Of a stretch of 64,000 nucleotides of DNA, positions 13,178-23,198 are shown piece by piece. Where the stretch lies: the NCBI RefSeq assembly GCF_035594125.1, contig NW_026973751.1:307501-371500 (forward strand), read 5' to 3'. Every line of letters begins with the position of its first letter. Within the stretch, counting starts at the first letter, position 1. Position numbers and translations under genes: made by a program. Source of the stretch: Scylla paramamosain (taxonomy: Eukaryota; Arthropoda; Malacostraca; Decapoda; Portunidae). The notes beneath the pieces were generated by a model. The model was not told the origin of the DNA. It saw only the letters and a program-made list of their open reading frames with translations, and searched no databases.

Positions 13178-13386
13178 ACTATGTGTTGTGTTGCTCCTGT
13201 GGTGCCAAACTCACAGAGAACTCATGGGATAACTTTGTAAACATCTCCATTCCACTGTCTGAGGCATCCCAGCTGGTGACCATCCTGGGACACCCCCACC
13301 TCATGGTCCAGACCCTCAGGAACCCTGCTGACCTTGCTTTTGACTTGGTGACTGTCAGGAGGTCAGGCTGCTCAGGAGTGGGAGAG
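13178..13386 (+). CDS. Candidate internal exon, unidentified protein (exon 1 of 3 seen)
   Basis: The 209-bp block is open throughout, with a CTCACAG acceptor before 13178 and a GTGAGC donor after 13386. It enters with two bases of a split codon and leaves in phase 0. The translation begins [19 protein letters not shown] and contains a CxxC pair that could bind metal, then a mixed hydrophobic and polar region ending [11 protein letters not shown] do not recognise the family. The next candidate exon at 13584 starts in phase 0, as required. It lies between the GTPBP10 pseudogene and RAMAC on the same strand. It could be part of another decaying duplicate, but no lesion is visible in this exon. 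Confidence 0.5.
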
Positions 13387-13583
13387 GTGAGCTGCACTCA
13401 AACATGTGTTTTGTTAGTTATGTGTTTGTTCCTGACCTCTAATCCTTCTGCTTATGTTGTCATCCTCTCTTCTCCATTGGGCTCCTCCAATCACAGTCTC
13501 ATATCTGCATCTTGTTCTATTGCTCCAATCCCTCCTCAGGATCCTCCTAAGCAGAGGTGCCTCTGGCATTTTGTCTCTGCTAG

Positions 13584-13653
13584 TTGGGGGACCTGATGAG
13601 GTATTTTGCTGATTTTCCCTGGAATGGCCACAGCTTCCATGTCAGAGACCAGG
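13584..13653 (+). CDS. Candidate exon of the same unidentified gene, 3' end uncertain
   Basis: The acceptor ctctgctag precedes 13584. The phase-0 reading is [20 protein letters not shown] followed by RDQ, compatible with the phase-0 end of the 13178-13386 exon. No good GT donor follows. The frame runs into a patch of inverted GGGTTACCC/GGGTCACCC words at 13652-13765 that looks like inserted MITE sequence. The natural donor may have been displaced. Confidence 0.38.
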
Positions 13654-14129
13654 GGTGCGTTAAGTTAAGTGACTTGGGTTACCCGGGTCACCCAGTTCTC
13701 AACTGGACGCTCTTTTTGCATGACTTGGGTGACTCGGGTGATTTGGGTTACCCAAACCGAGGAGGTGGTGTGCTCTGTGCTTTGATATCACAGCAAAAAT
13801 GGCCACCCAACCATACTTATATTGGTGTTATACATGCTCAGTTATTGTGCATAGTGCAGGGAGGCTCCCTTACTTTGAAGAACCTTGCTCCAGTTGTCAT
13901 TGTGGGTGTAAAGTTTTCTGAACACTTCTTCTATCAGTCAGTGTTTCTCAGTGGTGCAAGACTGATACTTTTTTCCTTTACATGATATTTGAGTCAGATA
14001 CCAAAGTTAGCTGATAGCTTATTTTCCATTAGATGATATTTGAACCAGAAACCAGAGTTAGTTGATATGAACTGATTTTCCTTGAACCAGAGACCAGATC
14101 CACCTGACTGCTTTTTTTTTCTTTTCCAG

Positions 14130-14227
14130 GATATTTGAACCAGAAAGCAAAGCCAGCACAACCCACTTCAAAGCTTCCTTGGAGGGTTTCTATGGACTCA
14201 TTCTAGAGAAACTGGTCACTGAGAAAT
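14130..14227 (+). CDS. Candidate exon of the same unidentified gene
   Basis: A long pyrimidine tract and TTTTCCAG acceptor precede 14130, and a consensus GTAAGT donor follows 14227. The open frame reads IFEPESKASTTHFKASLEG followed by FYGLILEKLVTEK. It needs an upstream exon ending in phase 2, which the 13584 exon does not clearly supply, so one junction is missing or altered. The first 25 or so bases of this exon have two near-copies just upstream (13986-14100). Family not recognised. Confidence 0.5.
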
Positions 14228-14848
14228 GTAAGTATGCAAAAGTTGGAACAGAATTTATTAGCTAATATTTACCTTTGAAGTATGATGTTGTAGTGGTCAG
14301 AATGTTTGCTTCTATCTTGTTGGAGTTGTGTTCAGTTTGCATTCAGTTTGCAGTGTGTCCAAGTAACTGCAGTTGGTGTATGCATAGCTGATGTAGAAGC
14401 TGTGCCTGCTGCCTCCTTCCTTCTTTTAATGGTGCACCCTTAAATCTTGCCATCACCTAAAATTTTGCACTAAAAATATTTGTAATCACCTTTTTGGTCA
14501 GCTTTGCCCTAAGCTAATTTAAAATATATATATATATGAATAAAGAAACAGTAATAATATCTAGCTATTATCCTTTAGATAAATCATGAAAACAAATAAA
14601 CAAAAAATAAATAAAAAAAGGAGGGGCATGTGGTCCATCGAAGAAGCACATGAGTGAGTTTACATGAGTGATATGTTTGTTTCTGCAATTTTCTTAAGGG
14701 GTAATACTAAATTATTATTGTTTTCCTTGTGATCGTTTTTAATCACCCGAGATCAAGGCTAAGTGATACAGTGATTGGATGGCATGCAGATGTTGATTGA
14801 CACTTGAAAATTTTGTCATTGTTTTTGCTGCCAACTTTATAATTCCAA

Positions 14849-14943
<95 letters not shown>

Positions 14944-15780
14944 TAGATTTGGACACCATATTTGGGGGTTGAAGAGATATTGGTAGGAAGCTTGTAGGGG
15001 TGTCTGTTCTTAGCTGGTCTTACAAAATTTAATGAATTAAGTAAAGTAATGGACTGGAAATATTAAAATGTATATATCTTTTATTTATATTAATAAATCA
15101 TCATTAACAAATAACAGTTTTGTGTTTATGTCTTTTTGAACAGTGCAGTGTCCTAAACACAGAGGCAGTTAGTCTCCCTATTGAAGCAGGCTGAAGATAA
15201 ACACTAGAGGCAACAAGATTCAATCTACTTTTACAGTGAGCAGCTTTACACAATATAATTTGTAGCATTGGTTGCCTCTTCCAGCTTTTCATTGCTTTTT
15301 CTCATTCCTCACTTGATCCAGGTCAGGTGTATTATTTCCACATGTGTTTTGCAGACACCATCTCTATTACAGTTCATTTCCTTCTCTCACCTGCTCTCAC
15401 ATTACATGCTGCAGCCCCACACAGTGCTGTTGGTACCACTTGTATAAAGAATTCTATATTTCTCCCTTTTCTCTTCATACTTCTTTCATGCAGTTTCATT
15501 CTACTTCTGCTTATCTTCTGAAGCAGTATAATATTCAAAGCTACATCATCATTCTGCTCCCTTTGTGCCTAGTACTTTGTCTTTCACACCTAACTCATAA
15601 CAGCTGTATGTCTCACTTCTCTCAGTCAGCCACCAGTGCAGTATTCTTTTTTTAAATACCAGCTGGTTCACATTCCACTGTACTTCCAGCTTTCACCAGA
15701 CTCCCCTCTATCTGTATTAATGAAAACACTCAGTTTCAGACTCCTCATTGGCCTTTCCAAGCACCAGCAGTATTAGCACA
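14228..15780. other. Gene-free stretch upstream of RAMAC
   Basis: Contains (CT)n at 14851-14940 and AT-rich sequence. The RAMAC promoter must lie here or further upstream, but I could not locate a core motif. Confidence 0.5.
14851..14940. repeat. (CT)n
   Basis: About 45 units. Confidence 0.97.
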
Positions 15781-15888
15781 ATGGCACAAGATGGGGAGGA
15801 CATGGTGCCTCTCGACCCCGAGCTTCTGGCTGTGCTGGAGGAGGAAGCAGCCTCTCGCTATACTGAGGAGGATAACCAGTTTACAGAG
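15781..15888 (+). CDS. RAMAC: RNMT-activating mini protein (RAMAC) homologue, exon 1
   Basis: This exon encodes the first 36 residues, starting at the only in-frame ATG (15781), and ends in phase 0 before a GT donor (GAG|GTAGTG). The product should bind and activate RNMT, the nuclear mRNA cap guanine-N7 methyltransferase. The signature SRYTEEDNQFTE at residues 25-36 aligns without gaps to the SRFTENDKEYQE region of vertebrate RAMAC, and the alignment continues across the splice into exon 2. A Met-Ala-Gln-Asp-rich acidic leader precedes it. No upstream in-frame ATG is present, which supports this start. The core promoter and 5' UTR limits are not identifiable by eye. Confidence 0.85.
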
Positions 15889-16025
15889 GTAGTGTGTACA
15901 TCTGTTGTTACACATGTGTGGTGCTTTGTTTCAGCTTTCCTTTTTTTATTGAGACATCAGCTTAATGTGTGTGCATGCTCAAGTGTGGATGCTTTGTTTC
16001 ATCTGCCTCTTTTGTTAAGATATCA

Positions 16026-16033
16026 GCCTAGAG
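16026..16033 (+). repeat. hAT target-site duplication, left copy
   Basis: GCCTAGAG, identical to 18921-18928 on the other side of the element. Confidence 0.95.
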
Positions 16034-16117
16034 CAGGGGTGTCAAACTCATTTATCCCAAGGGGCCAGATTTCACCTTCACATTCAATGTGCGGGCCAGA
16101 TAATCACGTATGACCAT

Positions 16118-16123
16118 AATAAT

Positions 16124-16170
<47 letters not shown>

Positions 16171-16196
16171 TAATAATAATAATAATAATAGGTAAT

Positions 16197-16253
<57 letters not shown>

Positions 16254-16261
16254 GGTAATAT

Positions 16262-16313
<52 letters not shown>
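16118..16313. repeat. (TAA)n microsatellite inside the hAT element
   Basis: Three long TAA/ATA blocks are separated by two near-identical GGTAAT interruptions. The tract lies between the left inverted repeat and the 3' end of the transposase gene. Confidence 0.95.
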
Positions 16314-16388
16314 TATTCTACCTTCACTCGCGTTTGCACACACGTAACCAAAAGATAAACCAGTAAAGAAAAGGAAGCATCATTTACC

Positions 16389-18213
16389 TTAATTCCTGGT
16401 CGTGCTGCTCCCAGAAACTTGGCACCTCTTGGTCTGTACAAGTTCGTCTATGTTTGGCGCCAGAGACTGAGCAATGGCTACTTTCAGTGTTGAGTTGAGG
16501 TGTTCATTAGTGAGCCGAGACCTGAGTCCAGACTTGTTCAAGTTCATCAGTGAGAAGAGTTGCTCACAGACATAGGTACTGCCGAACATTGACATAATCT
16601 TTGATGCCAAACATTTGATTCGAGGATATCTTGGCCCAACATATTGATAGAATGTACCAATATCAACACTTGAGAACTTTTCCTTCAACGCAGAATCGCA
16701 CTGAAGATCAATTAGTTCTAACTGAATATCCTCTGGTGTCTCATCAGGATTTGCAGCGAAAGGATTTCGAAAGATCGAGAAATCACTCTCAAGGTTCTTT
16801 AAGTCTGCAAATCTTTCTCCAAATTCGTTCAGTAACTTGGAAATCATGTTGCAGTACTTTTCTCTGCTGATAATTCCACGAAACTCAGGTGTGCTTTGCA
16901 ATGATTTCAGTGTAGGAAAGTGTGCAGCATTATTCGCTGCTAGTTGACGTTCAAAAAGTTTGAGCTTCACCTCAAAAGCACGAATGGACTCATGCATGTC
17001 TGTCACCAATTTATTGCGACCTTGCAGTCTTGTATTGAGCAAATTCAAGTGTTCTGTCATATCTACCATGAAGGCTAAATCTTGAAGCCAATCATAGTCT
17101 TTCAGTTCCTGGACATTTCTTCCTTTGTTATGCATGAAACTTTGTATTTCACTTCTTAATTCATAAAAGCGCTTCAGCACAATTCCCCGGCTTAACCAAC
17201 GAACATCAGTGTGATAAGGCAGACCGTGAGAGTGAGTTTCCTCCAATAGGCAGTTGAACTGTCTGTGGTTCAGACCTCGCGCTCGTATAAAGTTTACTGC
17301 CTTGACAACAACATCCATAACGTGATCCATCTTTAATATTTTACTGCAAAGCACTTCCCTGTGAATTATGCAATGAACACTGTGAATTTGATGGTCTGAA
17401 TTCAGGGTGAGTAGTTTTTCCTTTAACTTTGCTGTCACGCCAGCCTTTCTACCAACCATTTGAGATGCTCCATCTGTTGTCAGACTCACAGTTTTCTTCC
17501 AGTCAACACCTATCCTATCAAGTGCACCAGTCAAACTCACAAATATATCATCCCCTGTTGTTGTTCCTTTCATTGGTACTAATTCCACAAATTCTTCAGT
17601 TACCTGCATATTTTCATCAACACCACGTATGAACACTGCTAGTTGAGCTATGTCAGTAATGTCTGTACTTTCATCGATTGCTACAGAAAATGCTACAAAT
17701 TTAGCAACTTTTTCTTTGAGCTGACTATTAAGATTTTCTGACAGTTCATTTACTCTTTCTGCAACTGTATTTTCTTGAAAGGCTTATGTTTGCAAATGAT
17801 CTACGTTTTTCAGGGCAAATATCTTCTGCGGCCATCATCACGCATTTCTTTATAAAGTCCCCTTCTGAAAATGGTTTCGATGACACAGCTATTTCCCGTG
17901 CAATCCTATAACTTGCCCGTACTGCAGTGTCACTGGCTTCATGAACACGCTGATACACTGACTGCTGCCTTTTGAGAGACTGTTCTAGCGTCTTTACTTT
18001 TTCTTCATGAAGTTTTCCACTATACACATCATACTTTGAAGCATGAGTGCTTGTGTAATGTCGCCGAATGTTATATTCTTTTGACACCGCTATAATTTGG
18101 TTGCAAATCAAACAAGTTGGTTTTCCATTCACTTCAGCAAAAAAGTAAGATATTTTCCACTTTTCCTGCATCACACGATGTTCTTCAGTAACTGTTCGCT
18201 TCTTGGAAATCAT
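16389..18213 (-). pseudogene. hAT transposase (GTF2IRD2/ZBED-like clade), single frameshift
   Basis: Read leftwards from ATG 18213, the N-terminus has a BED-like zinc finger (CLICN followed by HYTSTH). The first frame ends at 17746. The second frame resumes from about 17770 with the first catalytic Asp (AIDESTD), then LTTDGASQMVG with the second Asp, VHCIIHRE, a long helical insertion domain, and the C-terminal dimerisation region (YVCEQLFSLMNLNKSGLRS) ending at 16389. A single extra base in the T-run at 17770-17773 (an A-run on the coding strand) accounts for the break. I assign it to the GTF2IRD2/ZBED-like group from overall resemblance. It would move DNA by cut-and-paste if intact; as read it is disrupted. 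Confidence 0.88.
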
Positions 18214-18579
18214 GATGAGATGATATGCAGTAAGAGTCACACCAAAATCTGACGCTGTGACGCTCTCGAAGGACAAAGCAGGACTGAAGTCAAAGGCCGA
18301 TTCTCGGTGAGACGGAGGAATGACGAGTTATGGTCACGTCTAATACATGTATATTACGGAGCAGGGCCCGTACGACTACGTGTATTCTCGTCACCTATAG
18401 TCACTGGCTTTGGAACGCAGTCGACGAGACGAAATGGTCACATGATTTACGTAAAAATATATGAGAATAATTCATTCACTACAAAACACGATAGAAAACT
18501 TGAAGCAGATGGTAAAGTTCCTGCTGGTGACATTGTGTTTGCAATCACTTACTTTAATTAAGAAAAATACTTTTAACAA

Positions 18580-18584
18580 TAACA

Positions 18585-18635
<51 letters not shown>

Positions 18636-18655
18636 TTGGCGGGTGGCGGCGAGCC

Positions 18656-18693
<38 letters not shown>
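18580..18693. repeat. Compound (CA)n-(GA)n-(CA)n inside the hAT element
   Basis: (CA) 18580-18601, (GA) 18602-18631, a 28-base spacer, then (CA) 18659-18693. Confidence 0.95.
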
Positions 18694-18696
<3 letters not shown>

Positions 18697-18920
18697 ACGA
18701 GGTTGGGAGTTACTATACCACAGAGGAACATCACCGCCCAAAAAATATAATAGTATCTTTATATCTTTATATAATGACTTTAAAATGCAAAGGGCTGGCT
18801 GGCTTAATCATTCCTGTAAAAAGACCAACTGTAAGACTGAAATATGAGACGTGCCGCGGGCCGCACATAGTAGTGTGGCGGGCCGCATGCGGCCCGCGGG
18901 CCGCGTGTTTGACACCCCTG

Positions 18921-18928
18921 GCCTAGAG
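18921..18928 (+). repeat. hAT target-site duplication, right copy
   Basis: GCCTAGAG immediately follows the right terminal inverted repeat. Confidence 0.95.
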
Positions 18929-19474
18929 TAATGAAAATTACTTTACATCACTGGGATGGATATTCAGTCACAAGGGAGTATAGTTGCTGAAGCCAAGCTG
19001 ATCTGCAAGCTGTGCTCCCTGCATGCTCTCCGCCTCCTTCCCCTATATTTTGAAAATGTTGATATGAAAACATAATGTATGATATCAAAGTATTAACTTT
19101 TAGAAAAAAAAAAATAGTGTAAAGAAATAGACCAGTTATTTACACAACTCATTCATATGCCTGTGTTTCATATCAAGTCACTGACTTGCATCACGTCTCC
19201 ACTGGTGAATCAGCAGGCATGACTGCATAACCTAGACACAATCAATGGCCAGTGGGAGCAGCAGCAAGTGAACTGTAAGAGTTTTTAAAAAGAAAACTGG
19301 TTGTAATCCACCACCAGATCAATATGGGTGTTTGCTGCTATTGTATATTACCCATGCAAATCAGTTCACACTGTTTGGTGTGTAGCTTATTTTATCTTTC
19401 CTCCAGGCAGAGAAAATTTGCACAGTTCACAGGCAGTCTCAACAAAGGAAAATAGCCAAGATAAAGCATGTGTG

Positions 19475-19553
<79 letters not shown>

Positions 19554-20604
19554 ACACACACTTTGTTGATTCATTCCATCTGTAAGCACCCCCACTCCCC
19601 CATAGATCACATTAGAACAGAAGTTTGAGGGTTGTGGAGTGTGATATTTCCTGCCACAAACACTGTGTGGAGTATGTCGTCCTAAGGTTAAGTGGTGGGA
19701 CTTTGGCTGACACATAGTGGCAGTTAGAGGAAAATCCCATCATTATTGGAGCAAGACAGCTGAAGGAACAGAACCCCATGATTCTTCTGGATGTCAGTGC
19801 GAGTGGCGGAGCATATCATGCTCTCCAGAAGCCTCAAACCTAGAAGCCAGGTGATATACTGTAACTCAGTTTACTCCAGTTTGCTGGCACATTTTCTTGT
19901 ATGCAGTCCTGATTTGTACCATACAGTCACTCTGTGTAAGTCTTTGACATCATGAGAAATTTTGTGCACTTGTATATGCATGCATCACAAAATGCTGCAG
20001 ATGGGATGAGGTAAGTGGTACTTCATAAAAAGGCACATATCTCTCAAGAAAAGTAATTAAAACCGACCCTTATTGTCAATCAAAGCAAGTGGGAAGAACT
20101 TGAGTATTGCCATTTAGTAGGTATTTTTGGCATGCAGCTTCTCTGTGGTGAATACAGTGGTAAAAATAACTAACATGCTAGTTGGCCACATGCAACTCAC
20201 CAATCATGTCAAGATGTGCTGGCTGGACTTATTTTACTCTATCCTTCCACCTCCCTGTGATTCTCTTCTCCTATTACTCTGTCACCTTTCACCTTACTTG
20301 TTCAGCACTTAGCAGGTTTTCCTGCTCTCATTCACCTTAAAATCTACTTGCAAAAAGTCCTTCCATTAGGTGTTGGTCAGACATCACTATTTTTTCCTCT
20401 CATTCACAGGCAATATTTTTACTGCTTCCCTGACGCTGACAATTCTTCATCTGCTTGCATCACTCAAGTATGCTCATCATTATCCTTCTTAAATATAAAT
20501 ATTTCCAGTCACTAACTGTCACTGAAAGCATAGCCCTAACATTCTTCTTCCAATTTAATTTCTTTGAAGTGCACCACACAACTACACCTTAAACTACGTA
20601 CGAG
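18929..20604 (+). other. RAMAC intron between the two transposons
   Basis: One (CA)n tract. A short open block at 19730-19830 (NPIIIGARQLKEQNPMILLD) looks coding but has a stop before its possible donor and is not called. Confidence 0.5.
19479..19560. repeat. (CA)n
   Basis: About 40 units with one CATA interruption. Confidence 0.97.
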
Positions 20605-20930
20605 TACAGTGGTAACTCGGTTCGTTCGGTTCGGTTTATGAACAAATCACTTCACGAATATTTTTTAACAATTTTTGCCATGGTTCTTGAACAGTGTTTC
20701 TGTATGTGAATTCACAAACACCCTGCAGACCCCCTCAGCTGGCAAGCACACACACACTGTTGTGTTTTGGCATGCCTGCCGTGAACATTGTGATTATCAC
20801 ACACTGGCAAGTCACCCAAGTCAGGTGCCTTCCCAGCTGTTGGAGAGGAGCTAGACCTGGATCTCCTTTACCCCATTCCACCTCTAGTAAATTGCATGCC
20901 TTCTTATTTAGCTGGCCTCTTTTTACTTTC

Positions 20931-21353
20931 ACTTTCAGGATGGTTATAAAGATGATAATGATTGGAGAGAAAAGACACCATCTCGCCTTGCACCAAACAT
21001 GCACTGGCTGGAAGGAAATACTGGAGCAAGACTGTAAAGGAGGGATTTTTCTGCATAACTGTATATGCTCTGTTGTCCAATTACATTTCACCTCATGTTC
21101 CATTGTCTGGATGCCCAAAGAAAGAGCACACCTGTTACAGACAGGCTTATAAGATGTGAGGTTGTCAAGAATTCCTGGATCACAGACACAAGGTGGAATT
21201 TAGAAAGCATGTGCTGTCGTGAGTAGTGCAACAATCCCCATTTTACACAGACTTGTATGCTCAAATATTTCCTTCCAGCCAACCCAGGCCTGGTGCAAGG
21301 CAAGATTTTGTCTTTTCCTCTCAAATAACTTTCTTTCCAACCATTCTGAAAGT
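20931..21353. repeat. Large imperfect inverted repeat (foldback) inside the Tigger-like element
   Basis: Sequence from 20931 (actttcaggatggtt) to about 21055 is repeated in reverse complement from 21353 back to about 21225. Shared landmarks are CTTGCACCA and GGCTGGAAGGAAATA and their complements. The spacer is about 165 bases. A transcript could form a long hairpin. Confidence 0.8.
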
Positions 21354-21428
21354 TGAAATAGGAAGTGGCAGACTTAATTAATTTATGAAGGCATGTGATT
21401 TAGAGATGGAGTAAGGTAAGGGCTCCCA

Positions 21429-21521
21429 GGTCAAACAGCTGGGAAGGCACCTGACCTTCATATCAATGACATGAAGGTCAAACAGCTGGGAAGGCACCTG
21501 ACCTTCATATCAATGACATGA
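21429..21521. repeat. 47-bp tandem duplication
   Basis: Two near-identical consecutive copies start at ggtcaaacagctgggaagg; the second ends at about 21521. Confidence 0.9.
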
Positions 21522-21577
21522 TATAGCCTGATGTCCAAGAAACTTAAACCTTTCTGTGGTTACTGTAACTTCATTTG

Positions 21578-21625
21578 TCAAAAAAAAAATAAATAAATAA
21601 ATAAAAAATAAATAAATAAATAAAA

Positions 21626-21656
<31 letters not shown>

Positions 21657-21658
21657 AA
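21578..21658. repeat. (AAAT)n microsatellite
   Basis: Mostly AAAT units with occasional AAAAT interruptions, inside the Tigger-like element. Confidence 0.9.
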
Positions 21659-21856
21659 ATGCAGTTTCTGAGGTTGGAATAGATTAATTGTATTTTAATT
21701 AATTTAAATGGGAAAACTTGTTTTGATTTGTGAACTGAGGTTTCTACTGTACATAGATCCCAACAAAGTTCAGAATCCCCTGAATCCCTCCTCTCTACTC
21801 TATAGCAGTTCCTTGTCTCCTTGTCTATGAAATGACCAGTATTTGATATGTTCCAG

Positions 21857-22216
21857 CACTGCAAGAAGAGCCTGCCTAAGCCGCCAATACTCCCTGCTGA
21901 CAGATTTGACCGCAACAGACAGTGCAGAGGCAACTTTAGGCATCAAGACTACAGGAAGGAAGGAGGCTGCAGGGATCAAGGGGAGTACAGAGGTCATGGG
22001 AATTATAGGGATCGTGGGAATTACAGGGATCACAGGAGGGAATATTCTGACTACAGGCAAGGGAGGTTTGTCAGTGACCACAGAGATCATGATGACAGCA
22101 GAAGGGATAGCGAGAAGAGGAAGTACAGGTCTGAGAAGGAGAGTGATGAGTATGGAAGAAGGAATTACCAGTCCAGCAAATACTACAATGGGTGGGGGGG
22201 GGGGTCATCCTGTTGA
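21857..22216 (+). CDS. RAMAC: RNMT-activating mini protein (RAMAC) homologue, exon 2
   Basis: Exon 2 follows the acceptor TATGTTCCAG, starts in phase 0 and ends at TGA 22214-22216, adding 119 residues (about 155 in total; the vertebrate protein is about 118). It begins HCKKSLPKPPILPADRFDRN, matching the YLKRPPESPPIV segment that contacts RNMT. It then has an Arg/Asn/Gly/Tyr-rich tail with imperfect repeats such as YRDRGNYRDHRREYSDYR, typical of the RNA-binding C-terminus. The extra length lies in this tail. The frame is intact. A G8 run just before the stop could alter the last residues if miscalled. The Asp/Arg-rich end (DHDDSRRDSEKRKYRSE) is unlike the Pro/Tyr end of the vertebrate protein. 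Confidence 0.88.
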   Translation, partial: HCKKSLPKPPILPADRFDRNRQCRGNFRHQDYRKEGGCRDQGEYRGHGNYRDRGNYRDHRREYSDYRQGRFVSDHRDHDDSRRDSEKRKYRSEKESDEYGRRNYQSSKYYNGWGGGSSC

Positions 22217-22682
22217 GTTTTGTGAATCCAGTGGCTGGTATATTTATCTTTCATCAGGGACTTCACACAAGCTTCCACGACATTAATTCTTTGACCATTA
22301 CCAAAAGTTACTGACATTTAATTTACATTTAAATGCCTGCCTGCCTGTCTGTTCATATCTTTCTCTCACAATGTACTCACCATTCACTTGTGAACATTTA
22401 GATTTTTAGGAAATATTTTTGAGCAAGTTCCTTCATCACAAGGCAACCATCTACTAAAAAGAAAGAAAAATGGAATATATGTTGGCATTTCCTTGATTGC
22501 TTTTGGTGTTAATGTGTGACTTTCCAGAGTGACAATACAAGTGTTATCCCCACTACAAGTCATGCACTATATATAACATCACTGAGTATCTTTTCTCTCA
22601 TTTTCATATAAATGTTTGTAACATTTTCATATAAATGTATGCTAACTTTTATGTGGACTTACTGTAAGATTTTTTAAAAGTA

Positions 22683-22762
22683 AAGTATTTTTCCAATTTA
22701 CGATTATATACTAAAAACCTCCAAGAAAAGTATTTTTCCAATTCACGATTATATACTAAACC
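22683..22762. repeat. Short direct duplication downstream of RAMAC
   Basis: The words aagtatttttccaatt and acgattatatactaaa occur twice, about 48 bases apart, with one C/T difference. Confidence 0.85.
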
Positions 22763-23192
22763 TTCACCTCCAAGATAAGACGTGATGGTTCATAACATGC
22801 ACAGGAATGGCATCCAACAAAGTAATTGTTGCCAAAGCCTCCAGTAATCCAGAACCTTAAAAAAGTTGCAACCCTCACTTTAGTCTGAAATTTTTATACT
22901 GTATGTCTGCATAATTATCAAGTTACATCCCCATGCAGCCTCAGCACACCAAGGCAAGGAGATACCGTGAAGGATTAGACCAAACATTAACACAGGTAAA
23001 TCTTTAAACTTACACTAAATCTTAAGATGGCAAGGCAACAACTACTTTGTTGGATACTGTTGTAATATGTACATTTTATTCTCACCCAAACTTTCTGGCA
23101 TAAATTAAGGATGAATGATGAATAAGGCTGCCACAATTTGTAAAGAAAATACTGACTGATGTTAATAATATGGATTTAAGAAGTAAATGTAA

Positions 23193-23198
23193 AATAAA
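23193..23198 (+). terminator. Possible RAMAC polyadenylation signal
   Basis: AATAAA occurs about 980 bases after the RAMAC stop in AT-rich, otherwise featureless sequence. This is a plausible 3' UTR end, but no transcript evidence is visible. Confidence 0.3.

Larger units (their letters stand above)
16034..18920 (-). mobile_element. hAT-superfamily DNA transposon in the RAMAC intron
   Basis: The 2887-bp element has 14-bp perfect terminal inverted repeats (CAGGGGTGTCAAAC at 16034-16047, complement at 18907-18920). It is flanked by a perfect 8-bp target duplication GCCTAGAG at 16026-16033 and 18921-18928, diagnostic of hAT. Inside are a minus-strand transposase gene with one frameshift, a long (TAA)n tract at 16118-16313, and a GC-rich palindromic right end (GGCCGCATGCGGCCCGCGG). 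The intact ends and perfect duplication suggest a fairly young insertion. Confidence 0.95.
20607..21749. mobile_element. Non-autonomous pogo/Tigger-like DNA transposon in the RAMAC intron
   Basis: The left end reads CAGTGGTAACTCGGTTCG and the right end is complementary to CAGTAGAAACCTCAGTTC, each with TA outside (20605-20606 and 21750-21751). The CAGT-plus-cGGTTC ends and the TA target are typical of pogo/Tigger mariners. The inner right end also has the family-like aaatgggaaaactt word. The interior (about 1.1 kb) codes for nothing recognisable. It holds a large inverted repeat, a 47-bp tandem duplication and an (AAAT)n tract. Confidence 0.7.

Noticed and set aside
16110..16358. Poly-Ile and poly-Tyr frames
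   Set aside because: Translation of the (TAA)n tract within the hAT element.
19730..19840. Coding-like block NPIIIGARQLKEQNPMILLD in the RAMAC intron
   Set aside because: A stop precedes the only donor-like site and the acceptor is poor; on balance not an exon.
21843..22286. Alternative 147-codon frame over RAMAC exon 2
   Set aside because: Overlaps the RAMAC frame, has no homology, and does not fit the splice phase.
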